64,000 nt of DNA from Saprospiraceae bacterium. GTDB lineage: Bacteria; Bacteroidota; Bacteroidia; Chitinophagales; Saprospiraceae. The stretch is taken from positions 91,601 through 155,600 of the forward strand of contig JAHDFP010000009.1 in the NCBI GenBank assembly GCA_020628095.1. The letters run 5' to 3'. A program made the translations under genes and the position numbers. The notes under the pieces were generated by a model that had not been told where the DNA came from, did not search any database, and saw only the letters and a program-made list of their open reading frames with translations. Below, piece after piece: positions 1 through 6,873 of this stretch (position 1 is its first letter; each line of letters begins with the position of its first letter).

Positions 1-660
1 TTCTGATGGAAGGCCGTAGGCTGCGACACTCGTGTTTTCGCTATAGTCTACAGGCGCGACCACATTGAGTGGTTTTCTTTTGGCCATCATGATGCCTCTC
101 ATATTAGGGATACGCTGTTCTGCCATTCCTTTGGATGCAGAGACGACGATAGGGCCAGAGGTCGATAGGACTTCTACGCCACCCTCTATATCGCAAGTGA
201 CTGTCACCTCATTATCGCTGCACTCCAGAGCACTCGCATGAGAAAAGAAAGGTATATCCAGATGAGCTGCCAACATACCACCCATCAGCGCTCCATTATA
301 ATCTATGGTCTCTTTACCCATAAAGATGATATCAAAGCCTTTGTCCTTGGCATAATCGGCGATCTGTGCCGCCACATAGCCAGGCGATGTGGGTTCTCCG
401 TCTATTCTGACTGCCTCATCAGCACCTATGGCGAGGGCTTTTCTTATGACAATATCATTAGAGGCAGGGCCTACATTAATAGCCACTACTTTTCCTCCTG
501 ATTTTTCTTTGAGTTCTATCGCACGGACGAGGGCATACCACTCATCATAGGGATTCATAATATACTGTACGCCTTCTGGATTGAACTTCGTATTATTATC
601 AGAAAAGGAGATTTTGGCCGTTGTTTCTGGGGTCTTGCATACACACACCAGCAGATTCAT
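1..660 (-). CDS. etfB: Electron transfer flavoprotein beta subunit (partial, C-terminus off window)
   Basis: The reverse strand reads from an ATG at 660 without a stop to base 1, giving 220 codons; EtfB is normally about 245-250 residues, so only the C-terminal tail is missing. The N-terminus MNLLVCVCKTPETTAKISFS and the following FNPEGVQYIMNPYDEW are typical of Bacteroidota EtfB. Later segments include VAINVGPASNDIVIRKALAI and DIIFMGKETIDYNGALMGG, the AMP/FAD-binding ADP-pyrophosphatase-like fold. With EtfA it passes electrons from acyl-CoA dehydrogenases to the quinone pool in the cytoplasm. A Bacteroidota promoter lies just upstream. Identity is by recognised sequence; etfA would be expected to the left but is not visible. 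Confidence 0.93.
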   Translation of the reverse strand, partial: MNLLVCVCKTPETTAKISFSDNNTKFNPEGVQYIMNPYDEWYALVRAIELKEKSGGKVVAINVGPASNDIVIRKALAIGADEAVRIDGEPTSPGYVAAQIADYAKDKGFDIIFMGKETIDYNGALMGGMLAAHLDIPFFSHASALECSDNEVTVTCDIEGGVEVLSTSGPIVVSASKGMAEQRIPNMRGIMMAKRKPLNVVAPVDYSENTSVAAYGLPSE

Positions 661-682
661 ATCTCTAAATTTTTAGGCTGCA

Positions 683-690
683 AATATATA
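683..690 (-). promoter_or_regulatory. -7 promoter element of etfB
   Basis: The complement reads TATATTTG, a perfect match to the Bacteroidota consensus TAnnTTTG, ending 22 bases before the etfB start codon. It is followed by GCAGCC. No clear -33 element is seen. Confidence 0.6.
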
Positions 691-734
691 TAAATAAAGA
701 GTTCTATATTGCTGTAGAAATAAGACATTATTCC

Positions 735-1064
735 ATGAGTCAGGATAGATTATCACAATTATTAGCATACCTCAAGGAAAGTCCCGAGGATAGCTTCCTT
801 ACATTCGCTGTGGCTAAGGAGTACGAATCACAGGATCAGGCGGATAAGGCCCTCTTATACTACCTGAAACTCAGAGACTCAGACCCCAAATACGTCGGAT
901 TATACTATCATCTGGCTAAATTATACGAGCACATAGAAGAACCCCGACTATCCAAAGAAACCTACGAACAGGGCATCATCGTCGCCAAGGAATCAGGAGA
1001 TTTTCATGCCTTATCAGAGCTCAATAATGCCCTGACTAATCTTAAGCTCTCCATGGATAACTAA
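735..1064 (+). CDS. Small tetratricopeptide-repeat protein
   Basis: A 109-residue protein with no signal peptide or membrane segment, so probably cytoplasmic. Residues about 20-85 form two TPR-like helical hairpins (FAVAKEYESQDQADKALLYY and LYYHLAKLYEHIEEPRLSKE), with the usual small and aromatic residues at repeat positions 8, 20 and 24. Such proteins act as scaffolds, but no partner can be named. It diverges from etfB across a 74-base gap. A 900-base repeat-rich spacer follows. The coding call rests on clear TPR periodicity and a normal ATG start. Confidence 0.8.
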   Translation: MSQDRLSQLLAYLKESPEDSFLTFAVAKEYESQDQADKALLYYLKLRDSDPKYVGLYYHLAKLYEHIEEPRLSKETYEQGIIVAKESGDFHALSELNNALTNLKLSMDN

Positions 1065-1156
1065 GGATATTAAGAATTAACATAAGTGACTTCTTTAATA
1101 TCTCTGACTATCTTAAAGGCAGCCTGACCCTAAGATCTTTATTCTAATCCTTCCTT

Positions 1157-1343
1157 CATTTTTTTCATTCGATAAAAAAACGAAGCAAAAAAATCTTGTC
1201 GAATGTAAGGCTCTACTCTTTGCCGCCCCCGCCACCCATAAACATTCGACAGGCTCGGCTTCTTTATTTTAATATGACGTATATATTTTCATATTTTTAG
1301 TTTGATACTCTGAAAATTTTTCGACAAGCTCAGAATAAAAAAA
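1157..1343 (+). repeat. Intergenic repeat family, copy 1
   Basis: The copy begins CATTTTTTTCATTCGAT, continues with AAAAAAACGAA and CTTGTCGAATG, contains a C-rich core (TGCCGCCCCCGCCACCCA), then GGCTCGGCTTCTTTATTTT, and ends near TTTTTCGACAAGCTCAGAAT. Arms GTCGAATGT (1198-1206) and ACATTCGAC (1242-1250) are perfect complements that enclose the core. A second direct copy follows at 1570 and an inverted, diverged one lies near 12.6 kb. Confidence 0.75.
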
Positions 1344-1410
1344 GATATAAAAGCGGGAGGCCTGTCAAAAATCTGTTCGACGGAGGAGTTATTTTTGACG
1401 AGCATTTTTT

Positions 1411-1456
1411 GGTTCGTTTTTTTTGCGACTGAAAAAAATGAACGAAAGATATGAGT
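1411..1456 (-). repeat. Fragment of the intergenic repeat family (inverted)
   Basis: The complement of this stretch, ACTCATATCTTTCGTTCA then TTTTTTTCAGTC and an A run, is nearly identical to 12795-12832. It shares the T-run/A-run head design of the larger copies but carries CAGTC in place of CATTCGAT, so it is a variant head. Confidence 0.6.
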
Positions 1457-1569
1457 GGAAAAATAATCGTTGTCGCATACGATCTGTTATAACATGAAAC
1501 CTGCCTTGTCAAACCTCCTAATTACATAAAGTAATTTAAAAAACACGCTTCATCCTATTCCTTTATTTT

Positions 1570-1800
1570 CATTTTTTTCATTCGATAAAAAAACGAAACA
1601 AAAACCTGCCTGAGCTACCGTCAGGTAGGCAGGAATCTTGTCGAATGTAAGGCTCTACTCTGTGCCGCCCCCGCCACCCACAAACATTCGACTTTGCTCG
1701 ACTTGTTTTTTAAGTTTTTTCATCTCGACCATGTGGAGAGATCTTCAGATATGTATATCCAGTGACTTAAGATTTTTCGACAAGCTCAAAATGAAAAAAG
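1570..1800 (+). repeat. Intergenic repeat family, copy 2
   Basis: It repeats copy 1 closely: head CATTTTTTTCATTCGAT, arms GTCGAATGT (1640-1648) and ACATTCGAC (1684-1692), core TGTGCCGCCCCCGCCACCCA, tail TTTTTCGACAAGCTCAAAAT. It differs by an insertion at 1605-1633 that is itself hairpin-forming (CCTGC/GCAGG outer stem, CTACC/GGTAG inner stem, GTCA loop). The tail carries the extra module GGAGAGATCTTCAGAT, also seen inverted near 12.84 kb. Confidence 0.75.
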
Positions 1801-1830
1801 TGTTGATACCAGAGCATATCTATTCATGCC

Positions 1831-1885
1831 GTTGTCGGCGCCCGCGCCGACAACAATACGAAGTTTGCTGGCGAAGACGCCAGCA
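1831..1885. repeat. Two tandem perfect GC-rich hairpins
   Basis: GTTGTCGGCG (1831-1840) and CGCCGACAAC (1845-1854) form a perfect 10-base stem with loop CCCG. Eleven bases on, TGCTGGCG (1866-1873) and CGCCAGCA (1878-1885) form a perfect 8-base stem with loop AAGA. Neither is followed by a T run, so they are poor candidates for intrinsic terminators. Confidence 0.65.
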
Positions 1886-1971
1886 AGGGCAGATGGTCCT
1901 TAGTCCGTTCATTATGTAGACTGCAAAGTAACATACCAAAAGGGAAAAGTTACTTCTTATAATATCTCTGA

Positions 1972-2772
1972 CTAGATCGTGACCTCTCCCTCATACACAG
2001 GTACGGCAGGACCGCATAGCCAGATGTCGTGGTAGTTTTGGTCAGTTTTAGTCAATCGGACGGTGAGTATTCCACCCTTGGTATGGACGGAGATCTCGTG
2101 GGTGCCATCTATACCTTTTTCAGAAATATAAGATATAGCACTCGCCACCACACCAGTACCGCAGGAGCAGGTTTCGGCCTCGACGCCTCTTTCGTATGTC
2201 CTGACTGTCAGGTGGTTATCCTGTCTCTCTACAAAGTTTACATTAACGCCTTTTTCCCTATAATGGTCAGAATATCTTATCTGATGAGCAGCAGTTATAA
2301 GGTCTACTTTCTGCACATCGTCTACATAGATCATATAGTGCGGAGAACCCGTATCTATCAGTGGACAGGCCTCGGCGTCGAAAGCTATATTATGGATGTC
2401 GGCAAATTGCACTGAGATTTGATCTTGGGAGATCTTTTCCTGTATCGTGGCATTATGAGGACCATCTACCGCTAAGAAGGTCGTTTTGTCTTTTATATAT
2501 CCTCGTCTATATGCAAAATGGACGATACATCGACTGCCATTACCGCAAAGGCTACTTTCGCCACCATCGGCATTATAATAGAGCATGTTAAAGTCCTCAG
2601 ACTCCGTAGGTTCTATAATCATCAGCCCATCCGCACCGATGCCAAATCGACGATCACAAAGTCCAGCGATTACCTTCTGCGTCAGACAGGAAAGATCCAG
2701 CCTGTTATGATAATTATCAATGATAATAAAGTCATTGCCCGTCCCGTGATATTTACTGAATGCCAGTCGCAT
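1972..2772 (-). CDS. dapF: Diaminopimelate epimerase
   Basis: Converts LL- to meso-diaminopimelate for lysine and peptidoglycan synthesis, without cofactor. At 266 residues it has the usual length and the two pseudosymmetric halves. The N-terminus MRLAFSKYHGTGNDFIIIDN is diagnostic. The catalytic cysteine pair is visible: Cys76 in LCGNGSR and Cys204 in CSCGTG. The family motif NADGGESS appears as well (S replaces the more usual E/A variants). The gene is monocistronic, divergent from the HtrA-type protease, and its 3' end abuts the repeat-rich spacer. Start ATG at 2772 fits the family alignment. Confidence 0.97.
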   Translation of the reverse strand: MRLAFSKYHGTGNDFIIIDNYHNRLDLSCLTQKVIAGLCDRRFGIGADGLMIIEPTESEDFNMLYYNADGGESSLCGNGSRCIVHFAYRRGYIKDKTTFLAVDGPHNATIQEKISQDQISVQFADIHNIAFDAEACPLIDTGSPHYMIYVDDVQKVDLITAAHQIRYSDHYREKGVNVNFVERQDNHLTVRTYERGVEAETCSCGTGVVASAISYISEKGIDGTHEISVHTKGGILTVRLTKTDQNYHDIWLCGPAVPVYEGEVTI

Positions 2773-2924
2773 CGCTACCTTATTCTTTTTTTTATACCTT
2801 ATAAAAGTAGTATTAAATCTATTCTGTTATAAATGTTATTATTGATTAGTTAAAAACTTGATTATCAAATCAATATACATATCGAAGATTTTTAACATTA
2901 ATGGAATTATTTCTCTGATGATAT

Positions 2925-2932
2925 TATCTTTG
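2925..2932 (+). promoter_or_regulatory. -7 promoter element of the HtrA-type gene
   Basis: TATCTTTG, a perfect TAnnTTTG match, ends only 6 bases before the ATG at 2939. Transcription would begin at or within a few bases of the start codon, so the message is predicted to be nearly leaderless. Confidence 0.6.
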
Positions 2933-2938
2933 TCGTAG

Positions 2939-4354
2939 ATGAATCTCGCTAAAACCATATTGACAGCCCTCCTCTGTAGTGTATCTTGTCTGGTGGTGTA
3001 TCATTTTGTATGTAATCAAAAGCAAATTATCGAAATACAAGATGACCTCTCCAGATACATTGCTCGGACGGATGGTCAGGAAATAAGGTCTTATCGAGAG
3101 GCACATTACCATGATGCGCCTGATGATTTTGTCATACCGGCTAATCAAGCCCGACGCGCGGTCGTCTCCGTCAAAGCCATCAAAATAAAAGGACGCGGAT
3201 ACAAAAATGACCGATACTCCAAGACCAATGCCTCGGGCGTCATCATCTCGTCTAATGGATACATCATCACGAACCATCACGTCGTAGAGGATGCGGACAA
3301 TATAGAGGTGACTCTGGATAACAAGAGAGAATATGATTGTCAGATGATCGGTTATGATAGATCGACCGATCTTGCCCTGCTCAAGATAGAAGAAGAGAAT
3401 CTCGATTTTCTGAGGTGGGGAGACTCTGATTCTTTGCAGATCGGCGAATGGGTACTGGCTGTAGGCAATCCATTTAAGCTTAATGCCTCAGTGACCGCAG
3501 GTATCGTCAGTGCCAAAGGACGCGAGATCAATATATTCGATAGGCAGGGTGTCGAGTCATTTATACAAACAGATGCCGCGATCAATCCTGGCAATAGCGG
3601 AGGCGCACTGATCAATACCAACGGACAGCTCATCGGTATCAATACCGCGATACTAACTTATAGCGGAAAGTACGAAGGGTTTTCTTTCGCTATACCGAGT
3701 ACCATCGTCCGCAAGGTCGTCAATGATCTTAGAGAATATGGTGCTGTGCAGCGTGCCTGGCTCGGTGTTGGTATCTTAGATCTGGATGATCAGCGCGCTA
3801 AGCAACTAGGTCTCGATATCGTCGAAGGGGTCTACATAGACCTCGTAGAGAAAAACGGTGCGGCACAGAAAGTCGGCATCCGATCAGGCGATGTTATTAT
3901 CTCGATGGAAAACAAACCGACACTATCCAAGCCTGACTTCTTAGAAGTTATCAGTCAGAAAAGTCCGGGTGATTTGATAGAACTGACCATACTCAGAAAT
4001 GGTAAAAGACTCACCAAAAAAGCCACCCTACAAAATCAACTTAATACCACCGACCTTATCGGCGTCAGAAAAGATCAGATATTGACCAAGCTGGGATTTG
4101 AGCTAAGGGAGCTGGCCTCCAAAGAAAAACAAGACCTCAATATAGAAGGGGTCATGGTCGTCAGCATCCAAAAAAATAGCACCATCGGAGAAACCAATAT
4201 GGAACCCGGCTACGTCGTCACCTCCATCAACAACGAGCGCGTCAAAACCGTCGACCAACTCATCTCCAAGCTCACAGCGATGGATGGTCTCATCCGACTC
4301 AAAGGCATCTACGAGCACTATCCGAGCGAATATCCATACGAGTTTTATAAGTAA
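2939..4354 (+). CDS. HtrA/DegP/Do-family periplasmic serine protease
   Basis: A 471-residue trypsin-fold protease with two PDZ domains, for degrading or holding misfolded envelope proteins. An uncleaved-looking hydrophobic N-terminus (residues 4-25) serves as signal or anchor. The catalytic triad is visible: His114 in TNHHVV, Asp144 in DRSTDLALLKI and Ser220 in NPGNSGGAL. PDZ1 spans about 280-365 and PDZ2 about 385-465. Protease and PDZ order match DegP/DegQ. It is transcribed alone from a promoter that abuts the ATG. Whether it is the main DegP or a DegS-like sensor cannot be told from sequence; two PDZ domains favour the former. Confidence 0.93.
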   Translation: MNLAKTILTALLCSVSCLVVYHFVCNQKQIIEIQDDLSRYIARTDGQEIRSYREAHYHDAPDDFVIPANQARRAVVSVKAIKIKGRGYKNDRYSKTNASGVIISSNGYIITNHHVVEDADNIEVTLDNKREYDCQMIGYDRSTDLALLKIEEENLDFLRWGDSDSLQIGEWVLAVGNPFKLNASVTAGIVSAKGREINIFDRQGVESFIQTDAAINPGNSGGALINTNGQLIGINTAILTYSGKYEGFSFAIPSTIVRKVVNDLREYGAVQRAWLGVGILDLDDQRAKQLGLDIVEGVYIDLVEKNGAAQKVGIRSGDVIISMENKPTLSKPDFLEVISQKSPGDLIELTILRNGKRLTKKATLQNQLNTTDLIGVRKDQILTKLGFELRELASKEKQDLNIEGVMVVSIQKNSTIGETNMEPGYVVTSINNERVKTVDQLISKLTAMDGLIRLKGIYEHYPSEYPYEFYK

Positions 4355-4471
4355 TCTGTTCTATTGTACTTCTGGAGGTAACATTATCTTCTTTATTATC
4401 TCTTATGGTAGGTAAGGTTTTGTTATTACATCATTCCCTATCTTGTTAGCCTAACTAGATCATAACACATC

Positions 4472-4918
4472 ATGTCCACAGACATCACAGAAATAAAAAT
4501 GAAACGCCTCGATGACCATGTCCACTTTCAGGCGACCTCCGCTAACGGGCAATCTATACTTATGGATGGCTCACCCGCTATCGGTGGCAAAAATCAGGGC
4601 GTCAGACCCATGGAGACCTTGCTGATGGGCGTCGCAGGCTGCAGCAGTATAGACGTCGTCCTCATCCTCAAAAAAATGAAACAATCCATCGACGATATCT
4701 CTGTGCACGTCACCGCCGAAAAGATAAAAGTAGACGACCACACCGAGTTCCGCACGATCAATATCCATTTTGATGTCAAAGGCGATATCAAAGAAAAAAA
4801 ACTCCAGCAAGCCATCGACATGTCTACGGAGAAGTATTGCTCGGTATCAAAGATACTAGAGAAAAGTGCGGAGATCACGACGAGTTATGTGCTTAATGGG
4901 GAGATTACACCATTTTAG
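4472..4918 (+). CDS. OsmC/Ohr-family protein
   Basis: A 148-residue cytoplasmic protein of the OsmC fold, a family of thiol-dependent hydroperoxide reductases. The two family cysteines are present at Cys57 (GVAGCSSIDVV) and Cys123 (EKYCSVSKIL). The sequence is closest in style to the YhfA-like branch (MDGSPAIGGKNQGVRPMETL), whose substrate is not well defined, so peroxide reduction is inferred. It lies 31 bases upstream of the AAA+ gene on the same strand; co-transcription is possible but no functional link is evident. Confidence 0.9.
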   Translation: MSTDITEIKMKRLDDHVHFQATSANGQSILMDGSPAIGGKNQGVRPMETLLMGVAGCSSIDVVLILKKMKQSIDDISVHVTAEKIKVDDHTEFRTINIHFDVKGDIKEKKLQQAIDMSTEKYCSVSKILEKSAEITTSYVLNGEITPF

Positions 4919-4949
4919 AAGCAAGTAATCACAACTCTAAAGACATAGT

Positions 4950-6671
4950 ATGGCCAAGAAAAGAGTACCGGTTTTAGAAAATTTTAGTACGGAACTTAAT
5001 CATTTGTACTTAATTAATAAACTTCCAGATGTTGTCTCTCGCGACAAGGAAATAGATTTAGTCAATGCATGTCTCAGACGTGCTGCGAGTAAAAGCGTAC
5101 TTATTGTCGGAAACTCTGGTGTGGGGAAAACGGCGTTAGTCCATGGACTGGTTGCTAAGCAATTTGATGAAAATATCACCACCAAATTAAAAAGACGTTT
5201 TTATGAGTTGGATCTTGTATCTCTACTTTCGGGGACAAGATACAGAGGCCAGTTTGAGGAGCGGGTTAAGGCCATAGAACATGAATTAACTAAGAATAGA
5301 GATGTCACCATTTTTATCGAAAATTTTTCGGATCTATTCTTAGATGAGTACTATGAATATAATGATGACAAGGAGGAAACCATTAAGCAAAATTATACCT
5401 TGTATGATATCCTCAAAAAGAAAATACGCGAAGGCGAAATATCATTAGTCACTTGTACGGATATAAGGTATTATGAGGAAATCTGTGAATTACATCCAGA
5501 TATAAACAGCATATTTTTAGTCGTAGATATAGATGAGTTATCTACTGACCAAATTGCTCTGGTTGTAAAAGAAAACATTCAGAGATTTGAGTTATTTCAT
5601 AAGGTTTCTTACAACAATTCGGTAGTAGAACTTATAATGGAGTTGTCGGATTTGTACCTGACGGAGATGAGTAACCCTGGCCGTGCCTTGCTCCTCGTAG
5701 ATTCTGTCGGCGCGAAGGTTAAAGAACGTATAGATTCTAATCTTCCAGATTATCTGAAAGACTTATTTACAAGGGTAGAGAATGCCAGGAATCTGAAGGA
5801 TGATGCTGTAAAGAATCAACAATACGAAAAAGCAGCTGACCTAAGAGACCAAGAATCTAAGCTGCTCAGAAAATATGAAGAAGCCGAAAAGTCCTGGATG
5901 GAAGAGAAAGAAGAAATAATAACGGAGATCGTCGAAAATGACATTTACGAAGTACTTGCTGAAATCAAAGGTGTAGATTCAGATATTATAAGACGCAGGG
6001 AGCGAATAGGGAAAAATGAAAATGCCTCTGAGTACTTTAAAAATAGATTGAACGACTTTGAGCTAGATGGTAAAAGTTCTATTGTCATAGATAAGATACC
6101 AGAGGTGTTGAAAACCTGTCTACAGCAATACATTCTATTTTTTAAAGAGTTTCTCAAAAAAGTAAAAGGTAAAGAAATATACTTTAATGTCACGTCTATA
6201 GCTGTCGGACTCAGGATAGATATAGATCCTAAAGAAATTGGGGACTTTGAAGAGTTACAAAAATGGTTTGACGAATACATGGGTTACATCTATGAAAGAG
6301 GCAAAGAATTTAAAGTGGAATTTGAAAAGGAAGTCAGCGATATAGAGGCTAAGTTAGCCATGGCAGAACTTAAAAATCAAATCAGATACCTAGAGGGTCA
6401 ACTTGAGATCAATAAATTAACCATCGAAAATTTGAGAATCGGTAATGAGTCCAATGCCATTAAGCACAGATTAGAGATACCCCAAAAATTAAATATAGAG
6501 TCTTGCTCTTCCGATAATAGAAAGGCTTTTGTAAGTGAAATGAAAATTCTTTTGGGGAAGGCAAAGACTGAAACTGTTATAGATGAGATCATAGCGAAAG
6601 CCAGGATCTGGGATTACCCAATGATACAATTGATACCGTATTTATACTTAAATCAAGACTTGCTACCGTAA
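4950..6671 (+). CDS. Single-ring ClpB/ClpC-like AAA+ protein with a long coiled-coil C-terminus
   Basis: Residues 25-260 resemble the first ATPase ring (D1) of ClpB/ClpC: Walker A GNSGVGKT (54-61), the conserved pore-adjacent block YRGQFEERVKAI (98-109), a sensor-1-like LVTCTD and a sensor-2-like NPGRALLLVD. Walker B is altered: TIFIEN (120-125) replaces the usual LFIDE, so an Asn stands where the catalytic Glu is expected. Residues about 275-320 look like a ClpC M-domain/UVR segment (QQYEKAADLRDQESKLL). The remaining 250 residues are charged and helical with no second ATPase ring. It is not ClpB. Its function is unknown; a regulatory or scaffold AAA+ role is plausible. Confidence 0.7.
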   Translation: MAKKRVPVLENFSTELNHLYLINKLPDVVSRDKEIDLVNACLRRAASKSVLIVGNSGVGKTALVHGLVAKQFDENITTKLKRRFYELDLVSLLSGTRYRGQFEERVKAIEHELTKNRDVTIFIENFSDLFLDEYYEYNDDKEETIKQNYTLYDILKKKIREGEISLVTCTDIRYYEEICELHPDINSIFLVVDIDELSTDQIALVVKENIQRFELFHKVSYNNSVVELIMELSDLYLTEMSNPGRALLLVDSVGAKVKERIDSNLPDYLKDLFTRVENARNLKDDAVKNQQYEKAADLRDQESKLLRKYEEAEKSWMEEKEEIITEIVENDIYEVLAEIKGVDSDIIRRRERIGKNENASEYFKNRLNDFELDGKSSIVIDKIPEVLKTCLQQYILFFKEFLKKVKGKEIYFNVTSIAVGLRIDIDPKEIGDFEELQKWFDEYMGYIYERGKEFKVEFEKEVSDIEAKLAMAELKNQIRYLEGQLEINKLTIENLRIGNESNAIKHRLEIPQKLNIESCSSDNRKAFVSEMKILLGKAKTETVIDEIIAKARIWDYPMIQLIPYLYLNQDLLP

Positions 6672-6873
6672 AAAGTCAAGAAAATAGACTTTTGCTTACC
6701 CCTTTTGATAACGAAGAACGACATCGTATAACTGATGCAGTTATGAGAATCCTAAATGACCTATAACCGGATTTAATTGTTTTTGTTAAGTCAACGATCA
6801 CGTGATCAACAACCAAAAAAAAAAGCGAGACCCCATCAAGGCCTCGCTTTTTTTATATCCTACAGATTATAAC
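6672..6873. other. Convergent spacer with a 12-bp palindrome
   Basis: About 200 bases between the AAA+ gene and the 3' end of the TonB receptor. It contains the perfect palindrome GATCACGTGATC (6796-6807) and the terminator below; nothing else is seen. No gene is supported. Confidence 0.5.
6815..6854. terminator. Bidirectional intrinsic terminator
   Basis: An A run followed by GCGAG, a short CCCC/GG loop region, CTCGC and a T run form a stem of about 12 bases (AAAAAAAGCGAG with CTCGCTTTTTTT). A and T runs on both sides allow it to serve both the plus-strand AAA+ gene and the minus-strand TonB receptor. Confidence 0.75.

Larger units (their letters stand above)
1065..1971. other. 907-base non-coding spacer made largely of repeats
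   Basis: No credible gene was found. The spacer holds two direct copies of the repeat family described at 1157 and 1570, an inverted fragment at 1411-1456 and two GC-rich hairpins at 1831-1885. Open frames across it are low-complexity translations of repeat sequence, such as proline runs from the C-rich core. Confidence 0.7.

Noticed and set aside
238..501. Plus-strand open frame over the partial etfB
   Set aside because: It is antisense to a clearly recognised EtfB sequence and has no independent support.
1330..1919. Open frames on both strands in the repeat spacer
   Set aside because: They translate repeat modules (poly-Pro and poly-Lys tracts) and have no protein-like composition.
4950..6671. 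Assignment as ClpB or ClpC chaperone
   Set aside because: There is only one ATPase ring, the Walker B is changed and the second ring and N-domain are absent.
6796..6807. Palindrome GATCACGTGATC as a regulatory site
   Set aside because: Perfect but lies between two convergent genes beside a terminator, with no promoter to control.
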